Source: Streptosporangiaceae bacterium (GTDB lineage Bacteria > Actinomycetota > Actinomycetes > Streptosporangiales > Streptosporangiaceae). Taken from it: 8,237 nucleotides of DNA. The stretch covers positions 1-8,237 of the forward strand of contig JASIBM010000233.1 in NCBI GenBank assembly GCA_030045175.1. The letters run 5' to 3'. A model generated the notes under the pieces. It saw nothing but the letters and a program-made list of their open reading frames with translations. It did no database searches and was not told the DNA's origin. Every line of letters starts with the position of its first letter. The first letter of the stretch is position 1. Position numbers and translations under genes: made by a program. Positions 1 through 5,191 of the stretch are shown in pieces.

Positions 1-1
1 G

Positions 2-271
2 GTCGTCGAGTTCTTCAAGTCCGGGCTGACGTCATTGTGGCGGGACGCGGTCAGGACCAGGGCGCCCGCGCTCGTCATCTACGGCAGTCACGACAAGCTG
101 GTGAACCCGGTCATGGCGGCCAAGGCGGCGCGGGTGTTCCGCGGCGGGAAGGTGATCGTGCTGCCCGGCGTCGGCCACGTCGCAATGATGGAGCGGCCGG
201 CCCTGGTAGCCGCGGAGATCCGGTCATTCCTCAACGTAACCGCCGCCGCTCGCAGCGCCCGCTGCGCGTGA
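2..271 (+). CDS. alpha/beta hydrolase, C-terminal fragment (5' end outside window)
   Basis: This is the last 89 residues of an alpha/beta-hydrolase-fold protein; the frame is open to the left edge and ends at TGA 269-271. What is visible is the second half of the fold. The strand-loop APALVIYGSHDKLV (about residues 21-34) carries the acid Asp (D31 of the fragment). LPGVGHVAMMERP (54-66) carries the catalytic His (H59), followed by a final helix, AALVAAEIRSFL-like. The nucleophile elbow (GxSxG) lies upstream and cannot be checked, so substrate and exact activity are unknown; esterase, epoxide hydrolase, haloalkane dehalogenase or C-C hydrolase are all compatible. The last dozen residues (TAAARSARCA) are low-complexity and probably a disordered tail. 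The next gene, nagA, starts 199 nt downstream beyond a repeat-rich spacer, so co-transcription is uncertain. Confidence 0.9.
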   Translation, partial: VVEFFKSGLTSLWRDAVRTRAPALVIYGSHDKLVNPVMAAKAARVFRGGKVIVLPGVGHVAMMERPALVAAEIRSFLNVTAAARSARCA

Positions 272-314
272 AGACTGCCCGGCTCTGCGTGTCGGCTCAT
301 GCGCGCCTTACTGG

Positions 315-331
315 GCCCGAAGGCGAGCGGG
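315..331 (-). repeat. dispersed 17-nt repeat, copy 1 (one mismatch)
   Basis: Read on the minus strand this is CCCGCTCGCCTTCGGGC. It differs at one base from the copies at 449-465 (same orientation) and 5731-5747 (opposite orientation). The CCCG/CGGG ends are self-complementary, so it can form a small hairpin. It lies in the non-coding spacer ahead of nagA. Function is unknown. Confidence 0.6.
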
Positions 332-339
332 AAAGCCCT

Positions 340-383
340 GCGCGAGCGAGCCGCAGGCGAGCCGAGCGCGAGCGAGCCGCAGG
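340..383. repeat. tandem 18-nt direct repeat, 26-nt period
   Basis: GCGCGAGCGAGCCGCAGG occurs exactly at 340-357 and again at 366-383, separated by 8 nt. Both copies lie in the spacer between the hydrolase fragment and nagA. The GCGAG-rich composition is like short intergenic repeats of high-GC genomes. I see no coding or RNA-gene explanation for it. Confidence 0.65.
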
Positions 384-434
384 GCGCCGGCGCCGCCTGG
401 ACTGAGGAGCGTGGTCTTCGCGACGAGGGAAGGC

Positions 435-451
435 GGCGCCTTAAAGGCGCC
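435..451. promoter_or_regulatory. GGCGCC palindrome just upstream of the nagA ribosome binding site
   Basis: GGCGCCTT (435-442) and AAGGCGCC (444-451) are perfect inverted copies around A443. As RNA this gives a 7-bp stem with a UAA loop, ending 1 nt before the likely Shine-Dalgarno GGAGG (453-457). As DNA it is an odd-centred palindrome that could be an operator. A role in nagA expression is inference from position only. Confidence 0.4.
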
Positions 452-465
452 CGGAGGCGAGCGGG
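449..465 (-). repeat. dispersed 17-nt repeat, copy 2 (overlaps the nagA leader)
   Basis: On the minus strand this is CCCGCTCGCCTCCGGGC, identical to the copy at 5731-5747; the identity extends to 19 nt (447-465 against 5731-5749). On the plus strand the same bases supply GGAGG (453-457), the candidate nagA ribosome binding site. The repeat and the translation signal therefore coincide. Confidence 0.6.
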
Positions 466-470
466 TAAAC

Positions 471-1628
471 ATGCTGATCGCGGCGAGCCGCATGATGACG
501 GGCGCTGAGGTGGTGTCGCCCGGATACGTGGGCTGGGCCGACGACGGGGTAGTCACGACAGTCGGTGCGGGGCGCCCGCCAGCCCGGCCAGACCTTGAGC
601 TCACCGAGGGCGTGCTGCTGCCTGGCCTGATTGACCTCCAGGTCAACGGTTACTTCGGGGTGGAGCTAGGGGCGGCCGACGCGATCGGCTGGTCGGAGGT
701 CGCCCGCCGGCTGCCAGAGACAGGCACGACCGCGTTCATGCCGACCTTCATCACCAGCCCGCTCGACGAGCTGTTCGCGGCGCTGCGGCGGTCCGCTGCC
801 GCTGCGGCGGGCCTGGCGGCCGGCGCGACCGGCGCGCGAGTGCTCGGGGTGCACCTGGAGGGTCCGTTCATATCGAAAAGCAGGCTGGGCGCGCACAACA
901 AGGCGTGGACGCGCGATCCCGACCCGGCGACCATCGAGGCGTTGCTCGGTGCCGGCGGCGGTCGCGTGCGCATGGTCACGCTCGCGCCGGAGCTCGACGG
1001 CGCCATGGCGGCCATCAGGCAGCTCACCGAGGCTGGCGTGCTTGTCAGCGTGGGGCACAGCGACGCGACAGCCGAGCAGGTCAGCGCGGCGGCGCGGAAC
1101 GGTGCCCGGATGGTGACGCATCTTTTCAACGCCCAGCGGCCGATGCACCACAGGGAGCCGGGCGTCGTCGGCCAGGCCCTGTCCGACACCAGGCTCGTCG
1201 CCAGCCTGATCGCCGACCTACACCACGTGGCCGGGCAGGTCGCCGCGCTCGCGTTCACCGCGGCCCCCGGCCGGATCTGCCTGGTCACCGACGCGGCCGC
1301 GTGCGCGGGCATGCCGCCGGGGCGCTACATGCTTGGCGGCGAGCCGATCGTGCTCGGGCCAGGTGACGGGGTGCCGCCGGTGCGCGCCGACGGAACGCTG
1401 GCCGGGTCGGCGCTGCGAATGGACGCGGCGATCGCGAACATGGTCTCGGCCGGGGTCGGACTGGCCGCCGCGGCCGCGGCGGCGACCAAGATCCCCGCCG
1501 ACCTGATCGGCCGCCCGGATCTCGGCAGGATCACGGCTGGCGCGGTCGCTGACCTGGCGTGGCTGGACAATGACCTGCGTGCCCGCGCGACCTGGGTGGC
1601 CGGGCGCCAGGTCTACGGGCCGCGATAG
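471..1628 (+). CDS. nagA: N-acetylglucosamine-6-phosphate deacetylase
   Basis: NagA hydrolyses GlcNAc-6-phosphate to glucosamine-6-phosphate and acetate in the cytoplasm, the entry step of amino-sugar and chitin or cell-wall catabolism. The 385-residue length is normal for this amidohydrolase-superfamily enzyme. Family motifs appear in order: PGLIDLQVNG (51-60, with the Gln/Asn that replace the usual HxH), HLEGPF (128-133, metal ligand E130), GHSDAT (195-200, H196), THLFNAQRPMHHREPG (216-231, H217) and LVTDAAACAGMPPGRY (271-286, catalytic D274). These positions match E. coli NagA (E131, H195, H216, D273, from memory) almost one for one, so the enzyme looks intact. ATG 471 was chosen because the protein then begins with a typical NagA strand. 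An in-frame GTG at 411 would add 20 unlike residues and has its purine run too close. GGAGG at 453-457 is 13 nt upstream, a long spacing. A SIS sugar-phosphate enzyme follows 174 nt downstream, supporting the pathway role. Confidence 0.95.
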   Translation: MLIAASRMMTGAEVVSPGYVGWADDGVVTTVGAGRPPARPDLELTEGVLLPGLIDLQVNGYFGVELGAADAIGWSEVARRLPETGTTAFMPTFITSPLDELFAALRRSAAAAAGLAAGATGARVLGVHLEGPFISKSRLGAHNKAWTRDPDPATIEALLGAGGGRVRMVTLAPELDGAMAAIRQLTEAGVLVSVGHSDATAEQVSAAARNGARMVTHLFNAQRPMHHREPGVVGQALSDTRLVASLIADLHHVAGQVAALAFTAAPGRICLVTDAAACAGMPPGRYMLGGEPIVLGPGDGVPPVRADGTLAGSALRMDAAIANMVSAGVGLAAAAAAATKIPADLIGRPDLGRITAGAVADLAWLDNDLRARATWVAGRQVYGPR

Positions 1629-1655
1629 TCCCGCCCGCGTCCCTCGCTCCCCAGA

Positions 1656-1680
1656 GGGCGGCACCGCGCCCGTTGGCTCG
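1656..1680 (+). terminator. candidate hairpin terminator after nagA, resembling one at 5744-5766
   Basis: GGGCG (1656-1660) pairs with CGCCC (1667-1671) around a 6-nt loop and is followed by GTTGGCTCG, 28 nt after the nagA stop. The stem is short and the U-tract poor, so termination is uncertain. The 18 nt from 1666 match 5752-5769 at 16 positions, where a similar hairpin follows another gene. Confidence 0.4.
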
Positions 1681-1698
1681 CGGCGCGCTGAGTTACTG

Positions 1699-1753
1699 TG
1701 GCTGGTCATTGGCGTTGCGCTCGAGCCAACGGCGCGAGCGGGATGACCAGCCA
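1699..1753. promoter_or_regulatory. 11-bp inverted repeat ahead of the SIS-domain gene
   Basis: TGGCTGGTCAT (1699-1709) and ATGACCAGCCA (1743-1753) are perfect inverted copies 33 nt apart. Inside lie a second pair, TTGGC 1709-1713 with GCCAA 1725-1729, and an alternative pair, CGCTCG 1718-1723 with CGAGCG 1735-1740. It could be a structured leader or two protein half-sites. Each arm holds TGGTC/GACCA, the half-site of the GntR-family amino-sugar regulator DasR (core TGGTCTAGACCA, from memory), but the spacing is not that of a normal DasR site. A weak promoter-like pair, TTGGCT (1673-1678) and TACTGT (1694-1699), lies just upstream. Confidence 0.45.
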
Positions 1754-1766
1754 TGCGCTGGTCGCC

Positions 1767-1782
1767 GGCCGGTGGTCCGGCC
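1767..1782 (+). promoter_or_regulatory. leader hairpin just upstream of the SIS-gene ribosome binding site
   Basis: GGCCGG (1767-1772), a TGGT loop and CCGGCC (1777-1782) form a perfect 6-bp hairpin. It ends 9 nt before the Shine-Dalgarno AAGGA (1792-1796) of the SIS gene. It may be an mRNA structure affecting ribosome access, but GC-rich hairpins of this size are common by chance in such DNA. Confidence 0.3.
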
Positions 1783-1802
1783 AGCAGAGACAAGGATTCG
1801 CG

Positions 1803-2864
1803 GTGGAACAAGCAACCGGGTCAGCCACGCACATGCGGACCGAGATCTTCGAGCAGCCCGCCGCGCTGCGGGCCACCATCGACGCGCTGTTGCCGCGCGT
1901 AGCCGAGGTGGCCGCGATCGCGCCGAAGGTGCGCCAGGTTCTCTTCTTCGCCCGCGGCACGTCGGACAACGCGGCCGTCTACGGGAGCTACCTGATCCAG
2001 ACCGCGGCTGGGCGGCTCGCCAGCCTCGGCTCGCCATCGGTGGCGACCACGTATCACGCGAAGATGGACCTGTCCGGGGTCCTCGCTGTGGGCCTGTCCC
2101 AGTCCGGCGCGACCAGGGAGATCGTCGAAACCCTTGCCTGGGCCGCAGACTGCGGCGCGCGTACCGTGGCGATCACCAACGGGGCCGGTTCCGCGCTCGC
2201 CGAGGTGGCCGAGCTCGGGCTGATCACGGGGGCTGGCACCGAGCGCGCCGTTCCGGCCACCAAGACGTTCACCTGCCAGCTCGCGGCGCTCGCCGTGCTC
2301 GCGCTCGGGCTTGGCGCCAACCTCGACGCCGGTGAGCTGCGCGGCCTGCCCGACCGGATAGCCGATCAGCTCGGCCACGTTGGCGACCCGCGGTACGGCC
2401 TGGCCGAGATCGTCGCCGAGCTCGCGGACGTGAACGGGCTCGTGGTGTCCGCGCGCGGGCTGGCGTACTCCGCGGCGCTCGAGCTGGCCCTGAAGGTCAA
2501 GGAAGCTTGCTACCTGAACGCGATGGGGATCTCCTGGGCCGACCTGCAGCATGGCCCGATCGCGGTGGTCGACGCCCGCAATCCGGCGGTCATCATGGCC
2601 GCAGACACCGGCCCGACCCTGGACGCCGCGGTGAGCCTGGCGAGGCGGGTCGCCGGGGCCGGGGCGCGGGTCTACGCGATCGGCGGCGGCGAGGCGCTCG
2701 CCTCGGCGAGCAACCGGGCGCTGCCCGGTCCCGGCTTGCCCGAGTGGCTGGCGCCCATCGGCTTGATCGTCCCCGGGCAGCTCCTGACCGAGGCGCTGTC
2801 GCGTCGGCTCGGGATCGACCCCGACAACCCGCGCGGGCTGAGCAAAGTCACCCAGACGGCCTGA
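1803..2864 (+). CDS. two-SIS-domain sugar-phosphate isomerase/deaminase (probable glucosamine-6-phosphate deaminase, NagB-II/GlmS-like)
   Basis: The 353-residue cytoplasmic protein consists of two SIS (sugar isomerase) domains equivalent to the isomerase half of GlmS, without the N-terminal glutaminase. Domain 1 has ARGTSDNAA (50-58), the phosphate-binding loop LSQSGATREIVETL (98-111) and PATKTFTCQ (151-159, GlmS-like STKAFTxQ). Domain 2 has RGLAYSAALELALKVKEACY (218-237) with the GlmS-type catalytic Glu, DLQHGP (247-252) with the catalytic His, and the C-terminal DNPRGLSKVTQ (341-351) with the conserved Lys. Without glutaminase it cannot draw ammonia from glutamine by that route. It most likely works in the catabolic direction, glucosamine-6-phosphate to fructose-6-phosphate plus ammonia, directly after NagA. 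GTG 1803 was chosen because AAGGA (1792-1796) sits 6 nt upstream; ATG 1833 is the alternative. An AgaS-type activity on galactosamine-6-phosphate cannot be excluded. Confidence 0.88.
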   Translation: MEQATGSATHMRTEIFEQPAALRATIDALLPRVAEVAAIAPKVRQVLFFARGTSDNAAVYGSYLIQTAAGRLASLGSPSVATTYHAKMDLSGVLAVGLSQSGATREIVETLAWAADCGARTVAITNGAGSALAEVAELGLITGAGTERAVPATKTFTCQLAALAVLALGLGANLDAGELRGLPDRIADQLGHVGDPRYGLAEIVAELADVNGLVVSARGLAYSAALELALKVKEACYLNAMGISWADLQHGPIAVVDARNPAVIMAADTGPTLDAAVSLARRVAGAGARVYAIGGGEALASASNRALPGPGLPEWLAPIGLIVPGQLLTEALSRRLGIDPDNPRGLSKVTQTA

Positions 2865-2907
2865 GCGCCCGCGTCAGTTTCTGGCCGGACTCGTGCCAGC
2901 GCGGGCG

Positions 2908-2957
2908 CAACGTGGGGCCCATGCTGTCGCTGGAACAGCAGCAAGGGCCCCACGTTG
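2908..2957. terminator. strong bidirectional hairpin between convergent genes
   Basis: CAACGTGGGGCCC (2908-2920) pairs perfectly with GGGCCCCACGTTG (2945-2957). An inner stem, TGCTGT (2922-2927) with ACAGCA (2935-2940), closes a 7-nt loop. The hairpin lies 43 nt after the SIS-gene stop and 20 nt beyond the SDR stop on the other strand. It therefore probably terminates both transcripts. The plus-strand tail is TTGTCGGG rather than a U-run, a U-poor form often seen in high-GC Gram-positives. Confidence 0.8.
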
Positions 2958-2977
2958 TTGTCGGGCGGTTCCCTGAT

Positions 2978-3739
2978 CTAGCTCTGGCGGTGCACCTTGT
3001 ACTGGGCGGCCTGGGCCAGCGGGCGCAGCACCATCAGGTCCACGTTGACGTGGGAGGGCCTGGTCACCGCCCAGGCGACCGCGTCGGCCACGTCCTCGGC
3101 GGTGAGTGGCTCGGCGACGCCGGCGTAGACCGCGGCCGCCTTGGCCGCGTCGCCGCGGTACCTGGTCAGGGCGAACCCGTCGGTCTTGACCATGCCTGGT
3201 GCGATCTCGATCACCCGGACCGGCTGCCCGCACAGTTCGAGGCGGAGCGTTGCCGCTATCGCGTGCGTGCCGTGCTTGGCCACCACGTACCCGCCGCCGC
3301 CCTCGTAGGTGCCAAGGCCGGCGGTCGAGGACATGATGATCACCGTTCCGTTACCGCTGGCGATCAGCTTGGGCAGCAGGGCCTGGATCGAGTACAGCGT
3401 GCCGAGCACGTTCGATGAGTACATGGCCTGCCAGTCGGCCGGGGACGCGGTCGCGATCGGGTCGGCGCCGATCGCGCCGCCGGCGTTGGCGACCAGGACG
3501 TCGCACCGCTCCAGCGAGTCGGCCAGCGCGGCTACGGCGGCCCGGTCGGTCACGTCAAGTTGCGCAACCTGAGCCCGCCCGCCGGCCTGCGTGATCGAAT
3601 CCGCGACCGCTTGCAGGCGGTCGAGCCGCCGGGCTGCGAGCACGACCTGGAAACCCTCGGCGGCGAGCCGCGTCGCCGTCGCCGCCCCGATGCCGCTGCT
3701 TGCACCTGTTACCACTGCGATTCGCTGCATGGTTGGCAT
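2978..3739 (-). CDS. SDR family NAD(P)-dependent oxidoreductase
   Basis: This is a classical short-chain dehydrogenase/reductase of 253 residues, the usual length for the family. It has the nucleotide-binding TGASSGIG (11-18), LAARR after strand 2 (34-38), LDVTD (61-65), VANAGG (83-88), and the catalytic tetrad N110, S138, Y151 and K155 (YVVAK). The two arginines at 37-38 suggest NADP(H) rather than NAD(H). The C-terminal segment HVNVDLMVLRPLAQ (230-243) is like the YdfG group of 3-hydroxy-acid dehydrogenases, but the substrate cannot be fixed from sequence. No signal peptide is visible, so it is cytoplasmic. The second in-frame ATG, giving MQRIAVVTG, is an equally plausible start; neither has a clear Shine-Dalgarno. 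It is convergent with the SIS gene and divergent, with a 73-bp gap, from the HAD gene, so it is probably a single-gene unit. Confidence 0.92.
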   Translation of the reverse strand: MPTMQRIAVVTGASSGIGAATATRLAAEGFQVVLAARRLDRLQAVADSITQAGGRAQVAQLDVTDRAAVAALADSLERCDVLVANAGGAIGADPIATASPADWQAMYSSNVLGTLYSIQALLPKLIASGNGTVIIMSSTAGLGTYEGGGGYVVAKHGTHAIAATLRLELCGQPVRVIEIAPGMVKTDGFALTRYRGDAAKAAAVYAGVAEPLTAEDVADAVAWAVTRPSHVNVDLMVLRPLAQAAQYKVHRQS

Positions 3740-3747
3740 TCTGCCAA
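3733..3747. promoter_or_regulatory. TTGGCA-N3-TGCCAA palindrome over the SDR start codon
   Basis: Perfect 6-bp arms (3733-3738 and 3742-3747) overlap the first codons of the minus-strand SDR gene. This could be an operator for autoregulation or control of the divergent pair. By chance alone a few such palindromes are expected in 8 kb, so only the position makes it notable. Confidence 0.25.
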
Positions 3748-3773
3748 GCCGTCGACGGCGTGCTCACTCGTGG

Positions 3774-3812
3774 TTGACCGGGGCGGCTAGCAGGTCACCT
3801 ACCATCGGATTC
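3774..3812 (+). promoter_or_regulatory. candidate promoter for the HAD-vsr unit, possibly leaderless
   Basis: TACCAT (3800-3805) fits the actinobacterial -10 pattern TAnnnT. It ends 7 nt before the GTG start at 3813, the geometry expected when transcription begins on the start codon itself. TTGACC (3774-3779) is a good -35 match, but the 20-nt spacer is longer than ideal. No Shine-Dalgarno sequence precedes the GTG, which agrees with leaderless translation. Confidence 0.45.
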
Positions 3813-4505
3813 GTGACCTACCCCGCAAACGAACCGATCTGCGAGCCACGCGGTGCAATCCCGGCGCTACGCGGTGTCATCTTCGACTGGGGCGGCGTGC
3901 TGACGACTCCCATCATCCACACCGTGCAGGCCTGGCTCGATGCCGACCGGATCGACAGGGAGAGCTACGTCGCGGCCATCCGCCCTTGGATCTCCCAGGC
4001 CTATGGCGGTGACGGCGCCGAGTCTCCGGTGCACGCGCTCGAACGCGGCGAACTGGCCGACGAGGAGTTCGAGGCGATACTCGCTGGCCTGCTCGTCGGG
4101 GTCGACGGCGATCCGGTGCCTGCGGCCGGCCTGCTGACGCGGATGTTCGCCGCGTCAGCGGTGCAGGAGGACATGCTCGACCTGGTCAGGGAGCTGCGCG
4201 CGAACGGCGTGCGGACCGGCTTGCTGTCCAATTCGTGGGGCGTGCGAGACGCCTACCCGTGGGAGTTGCTCAGCGAGTTGTTCGACGACGTGGTGATCTC
4301 TGCTGCGGTAGGGATGCGCAAGCCAGAGGAACGGATCTTCCTGCTCGCCTTGCAGCGCCTGGGCCTGTCGCCCGCAGAGTGCGCGTTCGTCGACGACGTC
4401 GAGGGCAACATCGCGGCCGCCCGCGCGTTGGGCCTGCTGGCGGTGCACCATACCGACGCGTCGGCCACCAGGGCACAGCTGTCGGAGTTGCTCACGCCGG
4501 ACTAG
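3813..4505 (+). CDS. HAD superfamily (IA) hydrolase
   Basis: This is a 230-residue haloacid-dehalogenase-fold protein, probably a cytoplasmic phosphatase of unknown substrate. Motif I is VIFDWGGVLTT (22-32) with nucleophile D25. The usual second Asp (position +2) is Gly, as in some HAD-IA members such as the YihX-like FDLGN proteins. Motif II is LLSNSWG (137-143, S139), motif III is GMRKPEERIF (167-176, K170) and motif IV is CAFVDDVEGNIAAARALG (190-207, D194/D195). A helical cap lies between motifs I and II (about 37-115). GTG 3813 is chosen because the frame further upstream only overlaps the opposite-strand SDR gene and has no HAD-like content. A -10-like TACCAT just before it suggests a leaderless transcript. 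The gene ends 11 nt before vsr, so the two probably form an operon. Confidence 0.88.
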   Translation: MTYPANEPICEPRGAIPALRGVIFDWGGVLTTPIIHTVQAWLDADRIDRESYVAAIRPWISQAYGGDGAESPVHALERGELADEEFEAILAGLLVGVDGDPVPAAGLLTRMFAASAVQEDMLDLVRELRANGVRTGLLSNSWGVRDAYPWELLSELFDDVVISAAVGMRKPEERIFLLALQRLGLSPAECAFVDDVEGNIAAARALGLLAVHHTDASATRAQLSELLTPD

Positions 4506-4516
4506 GGTGTGGCGCT

Positions 4517-5047
4517 GTGGAGATTGAATCCGGGTCGATTGAATCGGGGTTGGCTGAGTCCGAGTCGGCTGTGCCTGAGGCTGGCCCTGAGGAAGCCCGT
4601 GAGCGGTATCCGCACCCGACAAGCGCGGCCCGCTCGGCGAACATGAAGGGCAACAGGCGCGCGGACACCAAGCCCGAACTCGCGCTGCGCCGGGCGCTGC
4701 ACGGACGAGGTTACCGGTATCGCAAGGACTACCGGCTCGACCTAGATGGCGGGGTCAGGGTCAGGCCCGACATCGTGTTCACCGCTCGCCGCGTCGCTGT
4801 GTTCGTGGACGGCTGCTTCTGGCACTGCTGCCCTGAGCACGGCAGCAAGCCTGCCGCCAACACCTGGTACTGGGAGCCCAAGCTCCGCCGTAACGTGGAG
4901 CGGGACCGGGCCGCAGACGCGGCACTCGGGCGGGCCGGGTGGACGGTCATCAGGTTGTGGGAGCATGAGTCGCTCGAGATGGCCGTCGCGGCGGTGGTGC
5001 AGGCCGTCCGCTCGCCTTCGGAGCATTCCGCGGTCATTACCGGCTGA
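4517..5047 (+). CDS. vsr: very short patch repair (Vsr-type) DNA mismatch endonuclease
   Basis: Vsr endonucleases nick DNA at T:G mismatches that arise by deamination of 5-methylcytosine, starting very short patch repair. Family motifs are SANMKGNRRADTKPELALRRAL (from residue 40, with E54 in the active-site helix), RPDIVF (83-88, metal-binding D85), VDGCFWHCCPEHG (97-109) with H103 and zinc-type cysteines, and KLRRNVERDRAADAALGRAGW (from 122), then VIRLWEHE (144-151). E. coli His64 corresponds to D98, a substitution I recall in many homologues. The 176-residue protein is longer than typical because of an acidic Ser/Glu-rich N-terminal tail of about 35 residues. GTG 4517 has AGGG (4504-4507) 9 nt upstream, overlapping the HAD stop codon, suggesting translational coupling; GTG 4571 is an alternative. 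No cytosine methyltransferase lies beside it. Confidence 0.9.
   Translation: MEIESGSIESGLAESESAVPEAGPEEARERYPHPTSAARSANMKGNRRADTKPELALRRALHGRGYRYRKDYRLDLDGGVRVRPDIVFTARRVAVFVDGCFWHCCPEHGSKPAANTWYWEPKLRRNVERDRAADAALGRAGWTVIRLWEHESLEMAVAAVVQAVRSPSEHSAVITG
4523..4567 (+). repeat. 15-nt tandem repeat, three units, in the vsr N-terminus
   Basis: Units at 4523-4537 and 4538-4552 match at 13 of 15 positions; the third, at 4553-4567, matches the first at 11 of 15. They encode IESGS, IESGL and AESES. This looks like local duplication building an acidic disordered tail in front of the endonuclease domain. Confidence 0.6.
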
Positions 5048-5191
5048 TCGCTGGCAGACTCCCGTGAGGGACCTGCAACACAGGGACCAACAACGAGTTC
5101 GGCTTGGATTTACTTGCGTGACTCCGCCGCGCAAGGCCGCGCCCGCTGGGGAAACGTACCCGCAACCCGCACGTGAAGCTTTGAGGATCCC

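Noticed and set aside
411..470. GTG 411 as the start of nagA
   Set aside because: It would add 20 residues unlike any NagA N-terminus, translated through the palindrome and dispersed repeat. The GAGGAG before it is too close to act as a ribosome binding site.
1629..1802. A glmS-type ribozyme or other known riboswitch before the SIS gene
   Set aside because: The gap has hairpins, but I cannot recognise the conserved core of the glmS ribozyme or of any riboswitch class. The gene is also not a full GlmS.
3591..3812. An upstream extension of the first HAD gene to ATG 3591
   Set aside because: The added sequence is Arg/Ala-rich and overlaps the 5' half of the opposite-strand SDR gene. The HAD fold begins after 3870.
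5048..5191. A promoter or small gene in the spacer between vsr and the small unknown gene
   Set aside because: TTGGAT (5104-5109) and TTGCGT (5114-5119) have no acceptable -10 at the right distance. AGGGACC occurs twice (5067-5073 and 5082-5088), but so short a repeat is not significant. No convincing small coding frame is seen.
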